From Astragalus membranaceus (taxonomy: Eukaryota > Streptophyta > Magnoliopsida > Fabales > Fabaceae): a stretch of DNA of 64,000 bases. Under the pieces are notes generated by a model, which made no database searches, was not told where the DNA came from, and was given only the letters and a program-made list of their open reading frames with translations. The translations under genes were made by a program, and so were the position numbers. Location: the NCBI GenBank assembly GCA_039519185.1, contig CM076847.1:78281100-78345099 (forward strand), read 5' to 3'. Of the stretch, positions 54,189-64,000 are shown piece after piece (position 1 is the stretch's first letter; the number at the start of each line of letters is the position of its first letter).

Positions 54189-55620
54189 ATGGGATGTTGT
54201 GGAAGACCTTTTGTTCCTACGCACATGGTAAACAATGTTCTAACTACCAGAGAAAGGGCTGAATTGACTGATGATGAAAAGAAAAAGGTTCAACACAATC
54301 TCCGGGCTAAAAACATCATCACCTCCGCTCTAAGTCCCGATGAATTCTTCAGAGTGTCAAACTGTAAAACTGCCCAAGAAATGTGGGACAATCTTCAAGT
54401 CACTCATGAAGGTACTAGTGAGGTAAAAAGAGCAAGAACAAACACTCTCATCCGAGAGTATGAACTATTTAGAATGAATCAAGGAGAGACTATACAAGAA
54501 ATGCAAAAGAGGTTCACTCACATAGTGAATCAACTAGGCTCATTAGGAAAATCATTTCATGTCGAAGACTTGATCAACAAAGTGCTGAGATGCCTAAACA
54601 AAGAATGGCAACCAAAAGTAACTGCTATAGCTGAATCAAGGAATTTAGCTACTATAACACTCGCCACTCTTTTTGGCAAACTACAAGAGCACGAACTAGA
54701 GCTCACTCGTCTGGCAGAGCATGAAGAAAAAGACAAGAAAAAGAAAATCTTAGCTCTCAAGGCTTCTAGTTCAAATCCATCTGATGACAATGACATTGAC
54801 TCATCAGATGATTCAGAAAGTGAAGAAGCTCAAGTTGCTCTCATGGCCGACCATGACAGTGAAAATGAAACTGGGGCAGATTCTAACTCTGAAACTTCAC
54901 AAAATGCATATGATGAATTACATGAAACATTTCTTGAATTGCATAATGATTCTTTAAAACTAGCTAAGGCATTAAGTCAATCTAAGAAAGCAGTTGCTCA
55001 TCTCCAAAACCAAGTTATTGCTTTAACTAAGGAAAGATTAGAACTTAGAAAAAAAATATAATCTTGGTTGTTTTAAAGCCAACTATGTATGTGATAAGTG
55101 CACTGAATATGAAAAGAAAATCCATGAGCTTGAATGGACATTAGGAAAAATGTATGTACAAAACAAACAACATGTGCATCCTAGGCCACAAAGAAACACT
55201 TTCATGAAACAAAATTTGCATTATAGGCCTAAGTTCACTACTAGTCCATATATTAGATGTTATTACTGTGCCAAACTAGGACATACTGCATCTGTTTTCA
55301 TGGCTAGAGGAAGACACGTTGTGAAAAAGATGTGGGTTCCCAAAGAGACTCTACCAAGCACTAACCCACAAGGACCCAAAGAAATTTGGGTACCAAAATT
55401 TTCAACTTGATCTTATTGCACGTATGCTTCAAGGTATGGAGGACAGATTGGTACCTTGATAGCACATGCTCAAAGCACATGATTGGAGATAAATCAAAGT
55501 TCTTAACACTCACCTCCAGAAAAGTCGTCAGTGACTTATGGTAACAACAATTCAGGAAGAATCTGCGGTGAAGCTTCTACACATGGATTTATTTGGTCCC
55601 TCACGTTTGAAAGCTGCCTG
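54189..55620 (+). pseudogene. SIRE-type Copia gag and protease remnant
   Basis: 54189-55061 (290 residues) is the Copia gag (UBN2/Retrotran_gag_2 type): AKNIITSALSPDEFFRVSNC, MWDNLQVTHEGTSEVKRAR, QKRFTHIVNQL and LFGKLQEHELEL, then an acidic Ser-rich region and a coiled coil. A frameshift near 55058 leads to 55150-55410, with a damaged zinc knuckle (CYYCAKLGHT, fourth Cys missing). From about 55440 come WYLDSTCSKHM (gag-pre-integrase/protease) and, after a stop, LLHMDLFGPSR (integrase start). The element then ends; reverse transcriptase is absent. The first residues of the gag frame (MGCCGRPF) are junctional. Confidence 0.8.
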
Positions 55621-56268
55621 AGTATTGTAAGGGTTTGAAAGCACCCGTTTTAAGCTTTGTTTTGATAGTGAAAATCTCACAAGGGTTTGTGAGGACTGGA
55701 GTAGGTCATTAAGAGGTGGCTGAACCAGTATAAATCTACTGTGTTATTTACTGCTTTTAGTTTCTGGTTCGTAATTGTTAATTCCAAAGGTGTTCCCTCC
55801 CTTAGATTGGAATACCATCCCCTTAATTCTTTTTTATCAAAAAACGTTAACCAGAATTTTAATTTCAATGCTCAAAGTAAACTTTTCTCTTTAATTTTTT
55901 TTATGTTCAAAATAAAAGTGTGTTTTGCCAAAAAAATTATTCAAAATAAATTTTTATTCTTTAAATTTTTTTTGACCCATTCTTTTTAAATTTTTTATTC
56001 AACGTTTAAGTTTTATTAACGACATTGAGTGTTATATTTGTAATACATTTTCTTCAACTCGTTAAAAATTGAATTATCCAATCCAATCCAAACAATATTT
56101 ATTCAAATCAAATTGGATCATTTTTTTTAAAAGAGTTCATCCAAAGCAAACCAAATCTGATGACTTTCTGCTTAAAAACTAAACCAAGTCGCGCCACAAA
56201 CACCCCAAATCTTTAGCGTCGAAAGTTTCTTATACGAGCCTCATCACCCGTGCGATGCACGGGGTGAG
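55621..56268. other. AT-rich intergenic, part of a Helitron-like body
   Basis: No gene seen. It lies upstream of the Helitron-type end at 56272, so part of it may be that element. Confidence 0.4.
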
Positions 56269-56272
56269 CTAG
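56245..56272 (+). mobile_element. Helitron 3' terminus, plus strand
   Basis: CACCCGTGCGATGCACGGGGTG hairpin, two bases, then CTAG followed by T. The 5' end is not located. The stem sequence matches the termini at 9903 and 23268 (reverse strand). Confidence 0.6.
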
Positions 56273-56343
56273 TGTTGATGGATGTAATTACACCAAATTA
56301 ATATTTGTTAATTGTAAGTAAAGTATAGTTAGGAATCAAACAG

Positions 56344-56485
56344 AACATAAAAAGATACATTACAAACTCTGGGCCAGCTCTCCTGCCCCTCGAAGCACCT
56401 ACAATGGGCGAGGGATTAGTCATTGTTGTTTGTGCAGTGGATACCCGGGTTTACCCAAAAAAAACATAAAAAGATACATTACAAA
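56344..56485 (+). mobile_element. Short SINE with 23-bp target-site duplication
   Basis: The body 56367-56462 ends GGATACCCGGGTTTACCC plus an A-tract, the same 3' end as the SINE at 11728-11887. It is flanked by identical AACATAAAAAGATACATTAC(AAA) at 56344-56366 and 56463-56485. At about 96 bp it lacks the usual tRNA-like head: a 5'-truncated or different subtype. Confidence 0.88.
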
Positions 56486-56951
56486 GTTAGGAGTTTTACA
56501 TATTGAGAAAGCACATTATAAAATTGGTCAAAAAAAGAAAGCACATTAAAAAGTCACAGACATGATATCCATAGTAACTAAATACATAATTATAATGAGG
56601 CATAATTCAATCATCCAAGTGAATTATAATTGGGATCTTAGGGATTACTCCAAAAAGGTTATTTTCGAGATGCACAGGGTTAGCTAAATCTGATTTGTGT
56701 AAATTATATAGTCTAACTTAGAATAATAAGTAAGTATAACTATAATTAAATAAGAAAATTATGAAATTAAAAAAGAACATTAACAAAAACAGTGAAACTC
56801 AACATCCATAGATAATATGAAAAAAAGACTAAAAGAATTTTAATAACATAATCTATATTCATCACATGTAAATATACAAACTTAACACTTGGTCAGATCA
56901 AAATCATATTCATACCCCTGCAACGTATATCACTCTCGGCTCTTCATCTTT
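56486..56951. other. AT-rich intergenic, no gene seen
   Basis: No credible frame or repeat boundary. Confidence 0.45.
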
Positions 56952-57742
56952 GGAGAGCAGATCCTCTCCATTACTTAAAATACTGGCAATCAGCATTACT
57001 TTTACCAACAGCTCGCCATCTGGATTTAATGCAATTCAACGGATGAGATGAAAAGTTTAGATATCTTTCTTATTTTAAAAAAAATTAAAAACTACAAATA
57101 ACCACAACGTCGTTGTTCTTGATGCGTTGCTCTGTGGCCATTCTTGCTCCTGCAGTTCCTGTTATGCCTCCGTTCTTGCTCCATAGTCGTTCTTGCTCTG
57201 CCGCTGGTTTTGCTCCGTCGCCGATTTTACTCCATCACATCTTGCTCCGCCGTCACTACCTCCGCCACCCATTGTTGTTCCAATGTGGATGTATACATCT
57301 ATCAAAACTGAAAATCTTAATGTTACAACATGGAAAATCACACCCATCTATGTTAATAACAATACATAATTTTGTTCCTAGTCTATGATAAGGTTATAGG
57401 CCGAATCAAGTAATGCGAAAACTACATGGAAAATCAAAACAGTTGAAGCATGTAAGAAATGGCAATGGGTGGTGGCAGTGGCGGTGGAGCAGGAGCGGCG
57501 ACAGAGCAAGAACAACGTGAAATAAGAACAGAGGCGAAGCAAGAACGAAGACCGGGCAAGAACAGCGACGTGGTGGTTATAGCATCACACGTGGATTTGC
57601 AGTTTTTAATTTTTTTAAAATAAAAAAGATATCTGAACTTTTCATCTCATCTGTTGAATTGCATTAAATCCACGTGGCGAGTTGTTGGTAAAAGTAATGT
57701 TGATCGCCAGTATTTTAAGTAATGGAGAGGGATCCGCTCTCC
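56952..57742. mobile_element. Non-autonomous element with about 160-bp terminal inverted repeats
   Basis: The left arm (56952-57105, GGAGAGCAGATCC start) is the reverse complement of the right arm (about 57585-57742), including CATTACTTAAAATACTGGC and CAATTCAACGGATGAGATG. The middle is a CTTGCTC/GAGCAAG-rich segment that also pairs imperfectly (57110-57260 with 57470-57580). The target duplication is unclear. Mutator-like by TIR length. Confidence 0.7.
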
Positions 57743-58090
57743 CTAAAAGTGTTTGTATGAGTGTGAATGTGTTAGTACACTCACTTGTTTTGAAGGTGTA
57801 CGTTGACAAGTTATCACTAAAAAATTATTAAATACATCATATGGTGTAACTTGCTAACACACCTCTTCTAAAAAACCAAATTGATGTATTCTAGCAAAAT
57901 AGCAAATCACACAGATAGTGACATAGCATATGTCATAAATAGGTAATGATATTTTATTTTATTTTATTTTTAAGAATTATATTAAAAGGAAAGGAAAGGA
58001 TTCAAAATATTATTACATGTATTTTATTAGCTAGAATAAAAAACAATATTTTTGCAAATTGACATGCACACCCCATAGTTCCGGCCTACA
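57743..58090. other. Intergenic, no gene seen
   Basis: Non-coding; includes a TTTTATTTTATTTTA stretch near 57955. Confidence 0.4.
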
Positions 58091-59857
58091 AGGGCTGTTC
58101 ATGGTTACCAAAAAACTGAACTGAACTGCCGAATCAAACCGAACCAAACCAAAACTAACCGAATTATTACAAACAGTTTAGAACCGAACTGCTATTTTAA
58201 GTTCGGTTCAGTAACCGAACCGTTAGGTAAGTTCAGTTTAGTAACCGAACTGAACTGTTAAACTGTTAAGGACTTAATTTCAGTAATCTGTTGTTGTTGT
58301 TGTTGCTGCTGCTAATCTGACCATCTCTTATGATTGTATGATCAAAATTAACATCCGTGAAAGCATCACATGATATGCTTCCATATATTCATTTCTTCTC
58401 TTTCAAGTTGCTTGTACAACTATCATTATGATGCCTTATAAGTTAAATCCATGTACTGACTTTGTTGTTGAGCTTTTCTGCACTTTTCGCTTGTGCGTGT
58501 TTTTAATAAAAAAAAGGAAATTCTTCATTGGATATGGAACAGATTGCTCTTGTCGACCAGTCTGAACGTTTCGTTTTCAAACCATTGTTGTAACTTGTAC
58601 GAGCTTCTATCTGGTGGTATGCAGACTACATTATTATTAGGCTTAATTACAGTTTTGGCCCCCCTATTATGACCAACTCACGATTTTGGTCCCTAAAGTT
58701 TTAATTTGACAATTTTGGTCCCCCTATTTTCCCAATTTGAAAAAACATAGTCCCCCTGTTCAATTTTGACTGACTTATCCTACGTGGCAGCCCACGTGGA
58801 CTGCCACGTAGGCGAACCCCCCCACCCCACCCCCGCTCCACTGTTCCTCTTCCCCACCGATCCCCCCTCCACTGTTCCCCTTCCCCTCCCCCCTCCCACC
58901 CCCACCTCCGTGAACCCCACCCCCACCTCCGTGACCCCCCCCCCCCCCCACAACCACACCCCCTCTCTCTCCTTCGCACCTCTCTCTCCTTCGCATCTCC
59001 CCCCTCCTCTCTCAATCACCGATTCCCTCTCACCACCGTCCCTACCGTCCCTCTCTTCCACCTCGTTTTCCATCTGTCTCTTCGTATCTCCCTCTCTCGC
59101 TCGTCGCTCTCTCTCTCTCTCTCTCTCTCGCTCGTTGCTCTCGCTCTCGTTCTCGCTCGTCGCTCGTCGCTCTCGCCGTTCTCTCGCTCTCGCTCTCGTA
59201 GATCGTATAGTCGCAGTCGCAGAGGACGGAAAGGAAAACGAGGTGGGTGGTGGCTGTGGGTGGTGACAGTGAGAGAGAAAGGAGAGAGAGATACTGACGG
59301 TGAGAGAGAAAGGAGAGGGGGGGCTCACGGTGGGGAAGAGGAACAGTGGAGGCGATGGGGGGTGGGGGTGGGGTGGGTGGGGGGGGTGGGGGTGTGCCTA
59401 CGTGGCAGTCCACGTGGGCTGCCACGTAGGATAAGTCAGTCAAAATTGAACAGGGGGACTATGATTTTTCAAATTGGGAAAATAGGGGGACCAAAATCGT
59501 CAAATTAAAACTTTAGGGGCCAAAATCGTGAGTTGGTCATAATAGGGGGACCAAAACTGTAATTAAGCCTTATTATTATTATTATTAAAAAACTGTTTTG
59601 TTAACAGTTCAGTAAAAAACTGTTTTGTTAACGGTTCGGTTAACAATTTGCATCAGTTCAGGCCCAAAATTGTTAATAAAAGTTCAGTTTTTAAACAGTT
59701 CGGTTTGGAGCTAAAAAACTGTGAACCGAACTGTTAATATAGTTCAGTTCGGTTCGGCGAACTTTTATTGCAGTTCGGTTCAGTTCGTCGAACTGTTTCA
59801 GCTGGTTCAGTTCGGTTCGGTCCAGTTCTCCCCCTGAACTGAACAATGAACAGCCCT
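58091..59857. mobile_element. hAT-like non-autonomous element, hosting a nested element
   Basis: The ends AGGGCTGTTCATGGTT and the inverse of AGGGCTGTTCATTGTTCAG form TIRs; GAACTGAAC/GTTCGGTT repeats are subterminal on both sides. GCCTACA flanks both ends (58084-58090; 59861-59867, three bases off the right TIR), a probable target duplication. No transposase. A related end is at 24325. Confidence 0.65.
58640..59569. mobile_element. Mutator-like element, about 175-bp TIRs, nested in the hAT-like element
   Basis: The left arm starts GGCTTAATTACAGTTTTGGC and the right arm is its reverse complement (59395-59569). The 9-bp target duplication TTATTATTA is at 58631-58639 and 59570-59578. The arms contain paired CCTACGTGGCAG/CACGTGG palindromes. 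The interior is a C-rich then CT-rich left half and a G-rich right half, with low-complexity frames only. Confidence 0.88.
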
Positions 59858-59882
59858 ATTGCCTACACCCCTCTTGCACTTG

Positions 59883-60245
59883 GTTTTTTTTTGAACAACT
59901 AAGACAGTTTCATTGAAATAATTGGGCTAAGCCCCAACCGAATACAAGTAGAAACGCGAGAGGTCTATATTGGGCCATACAGCAGTAATACTCCACTTAC
60001 ATGAAAAATGAAAAAGAAACGAAACACGAAAAGGCATCTAATCAAAGCTACTCCTAAAACAATATAGGTGAACCACCCACTCCACAACCACCTATGATCG
60101 AAATTTATTAGGCTTCTCCGAGTCAATCAACGCAGCGAGCGAAGGGGGAGGAACCAGAACCCAATTGCGAGGGAGAGAAGACGAAGCTGCGAGCGTAACC
60201 ACCAAATTTGCGATACAATTACCATCAAATAAAAAAATAGATTGT
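59883..60245 (-). mobile_element. LINE 3' end, 5'-truncated
   Basis: The minus strand ends TTCAATGAAACTGTCTTAG plus an A-tract, the usual plant LINE 3' end (compare 21450-21477). Upstream it encodes a short tail with DGNCIANLVV, like the end of a LINE RNase H domain, then a stop near 60100. Confidence 0.6.
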
Positions 60246-60311
60246 AGAATATAAATTAACCACCACAATTACAATAGAAATTAAAGATATGTGGCAACAT
60301 TAGAGTGTGAC

Positions 60312-60600
60312 CACTAGTGCAAAATCAGGAAAAGAATTAGACATTTAAAGTCAGGCGCTCAGATGTCTGACTTTATATGTTGACGCGGTGGCAAACTTGT
60401 AATTAAGAGGCAAAATTTGCGAGTTTTAAAGTCAAGCGAATACACGCCTGACTTCTAAAGTGAAAAAATAGGAAAAAATTACACTTTTAAAGTCATGCTC
60501 TCAGGCGCGTGACTACATAAGTAGACACGGTGGCAAACTTGTAATTAAGAGGTAAAGTTTTAAAGTCAAGCGAATACACGCCTGACTTCTAAAGTACTAA
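60312..60600 (+). mobile_element. CACTA-like left end with subterminal repeats
   Basis: CACTAGTGCAAAATCAGG at 60312, then two long direct repeats (about 60335-60460 and 60480-60600) each with AAAGTCAGGCG or AAGTCAAGCG, GGTGGCAAACTTGTAATTAAGAGG and ACACGCCTGACTTCTAAAGT. The opposite end is not in the window; the SEH1 fragment lies downstream. Confidence 0.55.
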
Positions 60601-60648
60601 AATATCCTAGATAAATTATTCTCTCACGCTCCTCACACGCTCACTCCC

Positions 60649-60692
<44 letters not shown>

Positions 60693-61176
60693 ATAGATCT
60701 TCTCCTCTCCTCTCCTCTCACACGCCGATGATCCTCTCCTCTAGAAGCTTCTTCTGGTTCTCCGTCTTCTCCACGAAGCTTAGCTAGGGTTCCGCCACTC
60801 CTCGTTGATTTCTTGCTGATTGAACCTGGAATCACAACAATGGAGGTTCGAAAGGCACCACACACAGGTATTAACGAAAAACACCCTTGATTTCGTTGTT
60901 TGTATGTGCGATTTGTTTGTTGAAGTTCTGAATCGAAGATTTCCAAATCACCACTCGTGATTTGTTTGCTGTTTTACACCTTTTGTAAAACTTTATATGC
61001 ACACAAACTGATTATCGGTTTTTCTTTTTGTTCACTGATTTCACCAAGTTGAAGCACGATTTCTCTTTGAATCTGCAACGTGAAGGCTTCAGCAACTGTA
61101 AGAATCAAAACCCCTCTATTTGATCTTATCAATTTCAGCGTATACACGAACCCTAACTTGGTTCTTCTTTATGCAG
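60601..61176 (+). other. Putative 5' leader and small exons of a captured gene
   Basis: (CT)n at about 60650-60690, then a possible first exon at 60841 (ATGGAGGTTCGAAAGGCACC, donor CACAG/GTATTA) and another around 61050-61095 ending at a TAAG. No protein family recognised. Confidence 0.3.
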
Positions 61177-61440
61177 ATTCTGGAACAGTGCACAGGACTT
61201 CACCACTTGTGAAGTCACACCCAGATGCTGCTAGGTTGCAATAGATCCAGAATTGGTGGTGTAAACAGCTATGTTAGTGGGGCTAATTCTTCTCTTGTTG
61301 CTCTAGATCCAACGGAACCTGGAGTTGGTGGTGTTCCCAATCGTTTTCTTGGAATTACACCTACTTATTTGTGGCAAACCCAGCATCAGCAAACACCATT
61401 ATCTGTGGTATGATATGTAACAACGGTATATGAAAATTAG
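61177..61440 (+). pseudogene. Unidentified exon between CACTA end and SEH1 fragment
   Basis: After an AG acceptor at about 61176, open sequence with NSYVSGANSSLVALDPTEPG and LGITPTYLWQTQHQQTP and a GT after PLSV (61412). The composition looks protein-coding (61225-61413 is the longest frame). The family was not recognised; it does not match SEH1. Confidence 0.35.
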
Positions 61441-61639
61441 CGTTTAAGTACTTGCTTTCTATGGTAGTTTTATTTTGAAGTTATTATCTTTGTTATGTTT
61501 TTCATTATTGACACAAACAATATCTTATACTCAGTGCAATTTGCTTTGCTGTTCCATATTTTCAACTTGTTTTGTAGCCCTATTAGTGAATTAAATATTC
61601 ATTTCCATTTTTATTTTTTGTTAGTGAGTACATTGAATA

Positions 61640-63142
61640 ATACTGTGAAGGTTCTTGAAGCAAACATCGTGAAGATAGTTTGGGTTCCACCTGAGTATGG
61701 TGATGCAGTTGCGCGTATTTCAGTTGATGGAATTGTTTTTCATTGTTGGAAGATGTTGTGGAAGGTATCGTTGACTAAAGCTGAGAATTGTGCTTCTTAA
61801 AAATGTGCTTCTTATTTACTTACTTTGTTTTTGTAGATTCGCAGTCCCTTCAATGAAAGATTTGCAAAACCTTTGGTAGCAGTTCTAGCAAAGTCCTTGC
61901 AAAACCTTTGAACAATATATATTTTTGCAAAAAATCTCAATTTGAAATTGTTATCAGATGTTCTAATTATCAGTTTGCCTGGTGCAATTTCACATTTTTC
62001 ATCGATCACTTGTGCATTCTATGTGCATGCTTTTCACCTGAAATCCTGTAAGAATGTGTTAACATAATATTCTATTCTTTTAATTTTAGTTACTGTTTTA
62101 TGAACATTAAAGGTTACTACATATTCAGATGGTCATATGAGAGTTTTTGAGCTCTTAGATCCCTTGGAACTGAGAAACTGGCAGCTTCAGGTAAAATTAG
62201 CTTGTCCTACTTCTCTCTGAGTCATGATATGATACACTTAATATTCTTCTTACAAAAAACCAATATACTATACATTTATTTTGTTCGTTCTTTATAGGCT
62301 GAATTTCAAAATGTTATTGAATCAGTGTCTTCATTTGGAAAGGCTATGTGCCTCTCTGCATCCATATCTTTGAATCCACAAAAGGGTGGAGGCCATGAAT
62401 CTAGTTTCCTTGTAGGTTTCAATTCAAATACACCAGAACTTAATTCTTCCAAGATAACTCTGATATGAAGTTTTTCTGTCATTTCATTTAGATTTCCGTT
62501 ACATTCTCTTGAATTTTCCATGGTATGGATGTTGTATTCTAGAGTTGTCTATCAATGTCTGTTGAGTCTGAACTGTGTAATGTGTATAGCCTTGCAAATG
62601 TTACAGACAGTCTGAGACAATAGGGGTTATTTCAGTGTTTTAGCACCTGCAAAAAGTTCTCCACATCTTTGTCCTATTGGATTTGGGGGATTCTACATCT
62701 TTGACTCACGATATTTGTTGTGCAGGTATGGGAATTTGACCAGGTTCATCAAAGATGGCTTCCGGTGGCAGAATTGGCACTGCCTGAGGACAAGGGTGAT
62801 CAGGTTTATGCTGTTGCATGGGCACCAAATATTGGCAGGTAAATTTTTGCAATTTTTTTGAAACATGTCAATCATTTGTATAAGCCCAACTTCCTCATAT
62901 AGCACGACTAGCATCAAAATACTGGACTGCTTTGACAGGCATGATTTCATGTCAGTCAAGCACCATGAGGAAGTATGTACATGGGTTGTGACCAAGTTTA
63001 CTTGTATTTTCCTCTGTAGTCAATGAAATATGATTAGTTGCTGGTACAATTTTCTTGTAGACCGTATGACGTCATAGCGGTTGCGACTCACAAGGGACTT
63101 GCAATTTGGCACCTTGGATTGGACCCTGATCATGATGGGAGG
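61640..63142 (+). pseudogene. SEH1: Nucleoporin SEH1 (WD40) gene fragment
   Basis: Exons in order: about 61650-61764 (NIVKIVWVPPEYGDAVA), about 62112-62190 (TYSDGHMRVFELLDPLELRN), 62299-62450 (AEFQNVIESVSSFGKAM, FNSNTPELNSSK), about 62727-62839 (VWEFDQVHQRWLPVAELALP, YAVAWAPNIG) and 63061-63142 (PYDVIAVATHKGLAIWHLGL). This is the middle of plant SEH1, a beta-propeller of the Nup107-160 nuclear pore scaffold and of the SEA/GATOR complex. Damage: the donor after NSSK reads AT instead of GT, the first exon drifts out of the family sequence after GDAVA, the exon between the first two is missing, and an LTR starts at 63143 in the last exon. It may have been captured by the CACTA-like element starting at 60312. 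Confidence 0.8.
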
Positions 63143-64000
63143 TGTCATACCCTAATTTTGTCCGGCTAATTTAAAGTTTACTAGAAAATCCAAAATATTG
63201 TTTTTGTCGTGTATGTGTGTCATTCCCAGTTGTGTATAGGCGTGTTACTTCTCATTTGTACGCGCGTGCTATTTTTAGTAATGTACACACTTTTCGCGGA
63301 TCCACGTCTCGTTGTGTACAAGCGTTTATTTTGGTGCACGAGCTCGCGTATTCTCATCGCAAACGCGTGTTCTCGTCTCGTCGTGTGCGTATGTTTTTTC
63401 CTAATAATGTACACATTTTTATCGTCATTGTTGTTAGTTTAATTGGTTATATTGTTGTAAAAAAAAGCTAATAAAAATCAGATTTGGGATGAATGCATTA
63501 TTATTATTGTTATTGTAGACAGTTTTTTTACAAAATAAGGGTACAACCAAGAAGTCAATTTTGTTACACCTATGGACAAAAATTAAATACAAAAGGTACA
63601 AAAAAAATTAAAACAAAAGTGAAAAAAACAGGAGGCAGCGCTGCTGCCCTTGTTGTTGCTGTAGCAGGAATTCATTTTTGGCTACCAGCCCAAGCCTATT
63701 TCTCCTTGTTCCTTGCTGTCTTCCCATTCTTGGCACCAACAACACAACCTTTTGCAGCAGCAGTACCACCACCTCTGGGTGGTTTGTTTTGGCTTTGCAG
63801 AATTTGTCCCCAAAGGGTTTCAATCCCCTGCTTCCTTCCACACCTACACCACACAAATTTCCCTATAAATTCAACAGACAGAAACAAATTAAGGGAGGTG
63901 AGTAAAAAAAACAGGCAGATACGCAGAGAGGCACACACAGTAACAGCAAACAAAAATAAGAAAAAGGAGAGAAAGAAAAAAATACCTAAACGATTAGGGT
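63143..64000 (+). mobile_element. Start of an Ogre/Tat-like Gypsy LTR, runs off window
   Basis: TGTCATACCCTAATTTTGTCCG at 63143 is a typical start of legume Ogre/Tat LTRs. It is followed by CG-containing TTCTCGT/CGCGTGT-rich sequence and a TGCTG/GCAGCAG-rich stretch (63630-63780). Small frames on both strands here are not supported. The other end lies outside. Confidence 0.55.

Noticed and set aside
58701..59508. Several 70-180 residue frames
   Set aside because: They lie within the TIRs and low-complexity core of the Mutator-like element and occur in all frames.
63209..63953. Small frames in the last 800 bases
   Set aside because: They lie within a presumed LTR on both strands and overlap each other; none has family features.

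Overview
This is nuclear DNA of a flowering plant, most likely a legume (Fabaceae). It is AT-rich and dominated by plant transposons: CACTA, Mutator-like and hAT-like elements, Helitrons, chromovirus Gypsy, SIRE-type Copia, L1-type LINEs and tRNA-derived SINEs. The host-gene pieces have plant-type introns. I see no confidently intact host gene, no rRNA, no functional tRNA and no CRISPR. The legume call is inferred from the general look of the repeats; no species is claimed.

Layout. 1-8142: two rearranged copies of an endogenous pararetrovirus, head to head. One reads leftwards off the window edge; the other reads rightwards, has lost its reverse transcriptase, and ends at its primer-binding site against an (AT)n tract. 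8143-14046: small repeats (hairpin element, short LTR, Helitron-like block, a SINE with clear target-site duplications, a CCGG-rich MITE, a LINE scrap). 14047-15700: one end of a CACTA-like element. 15717-20146: inverted duplication with two arms of about 1.5 kb around pieces of a mechanosensitive-channel (MSL10-like) gene; a 5'-truncated LINE lies across the outer edge of the right arm. 22-25.6 kb: a MITE, a second Helitron end and an En/Spm transposase-domain remnant. 25850-26953: an auxin response factor (ARF) fragment.

26979-48135 is the main object. It has CACTA-type terminal inverted repeats, subterminal AACCGATATGAAA-like repeats at both ends and a matching 3-bp AAT target-site duplication. 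It carries reverse-oriented pieces of at least two recognisable host genes (DRE2/anamorsin and a malectin-LRR receptor kinase) plus an unidentified exon pair. An L1-type LINE sits inside it, and inside the LINE a young Gypsy chromovirus (36658-46622) with an uninterrupted 1453-residue gag-pol and nearly identical LTRs. One end of that Gypsy insertion is a perfect 316-bp palindrome.

48476-51233 is a solo Gypsy-type LTR with target-site duplication ACGCA. 51.3-51.9 kb has a very long GAA/GGA microsatellite inside an open frame. 52.5-55.6 kb is a Copia relic with an antisense frame between primer-binding site and gag. 56-60 kb holds a SINE, a Helitron end, a long-TIR element and a Mutator-like element nested in an hAT-like one. 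60312-63142 starts with a second CACTA-type end, followed by fragments of the nucleoporin gene SEH1, interrupted at 63143 by the start of another LTR.

The window is best read as a nested transposon stack that repeatedly picked up intron-containing host gene pieces. Protein family names come from recognition of sequence patterns, not from a search.
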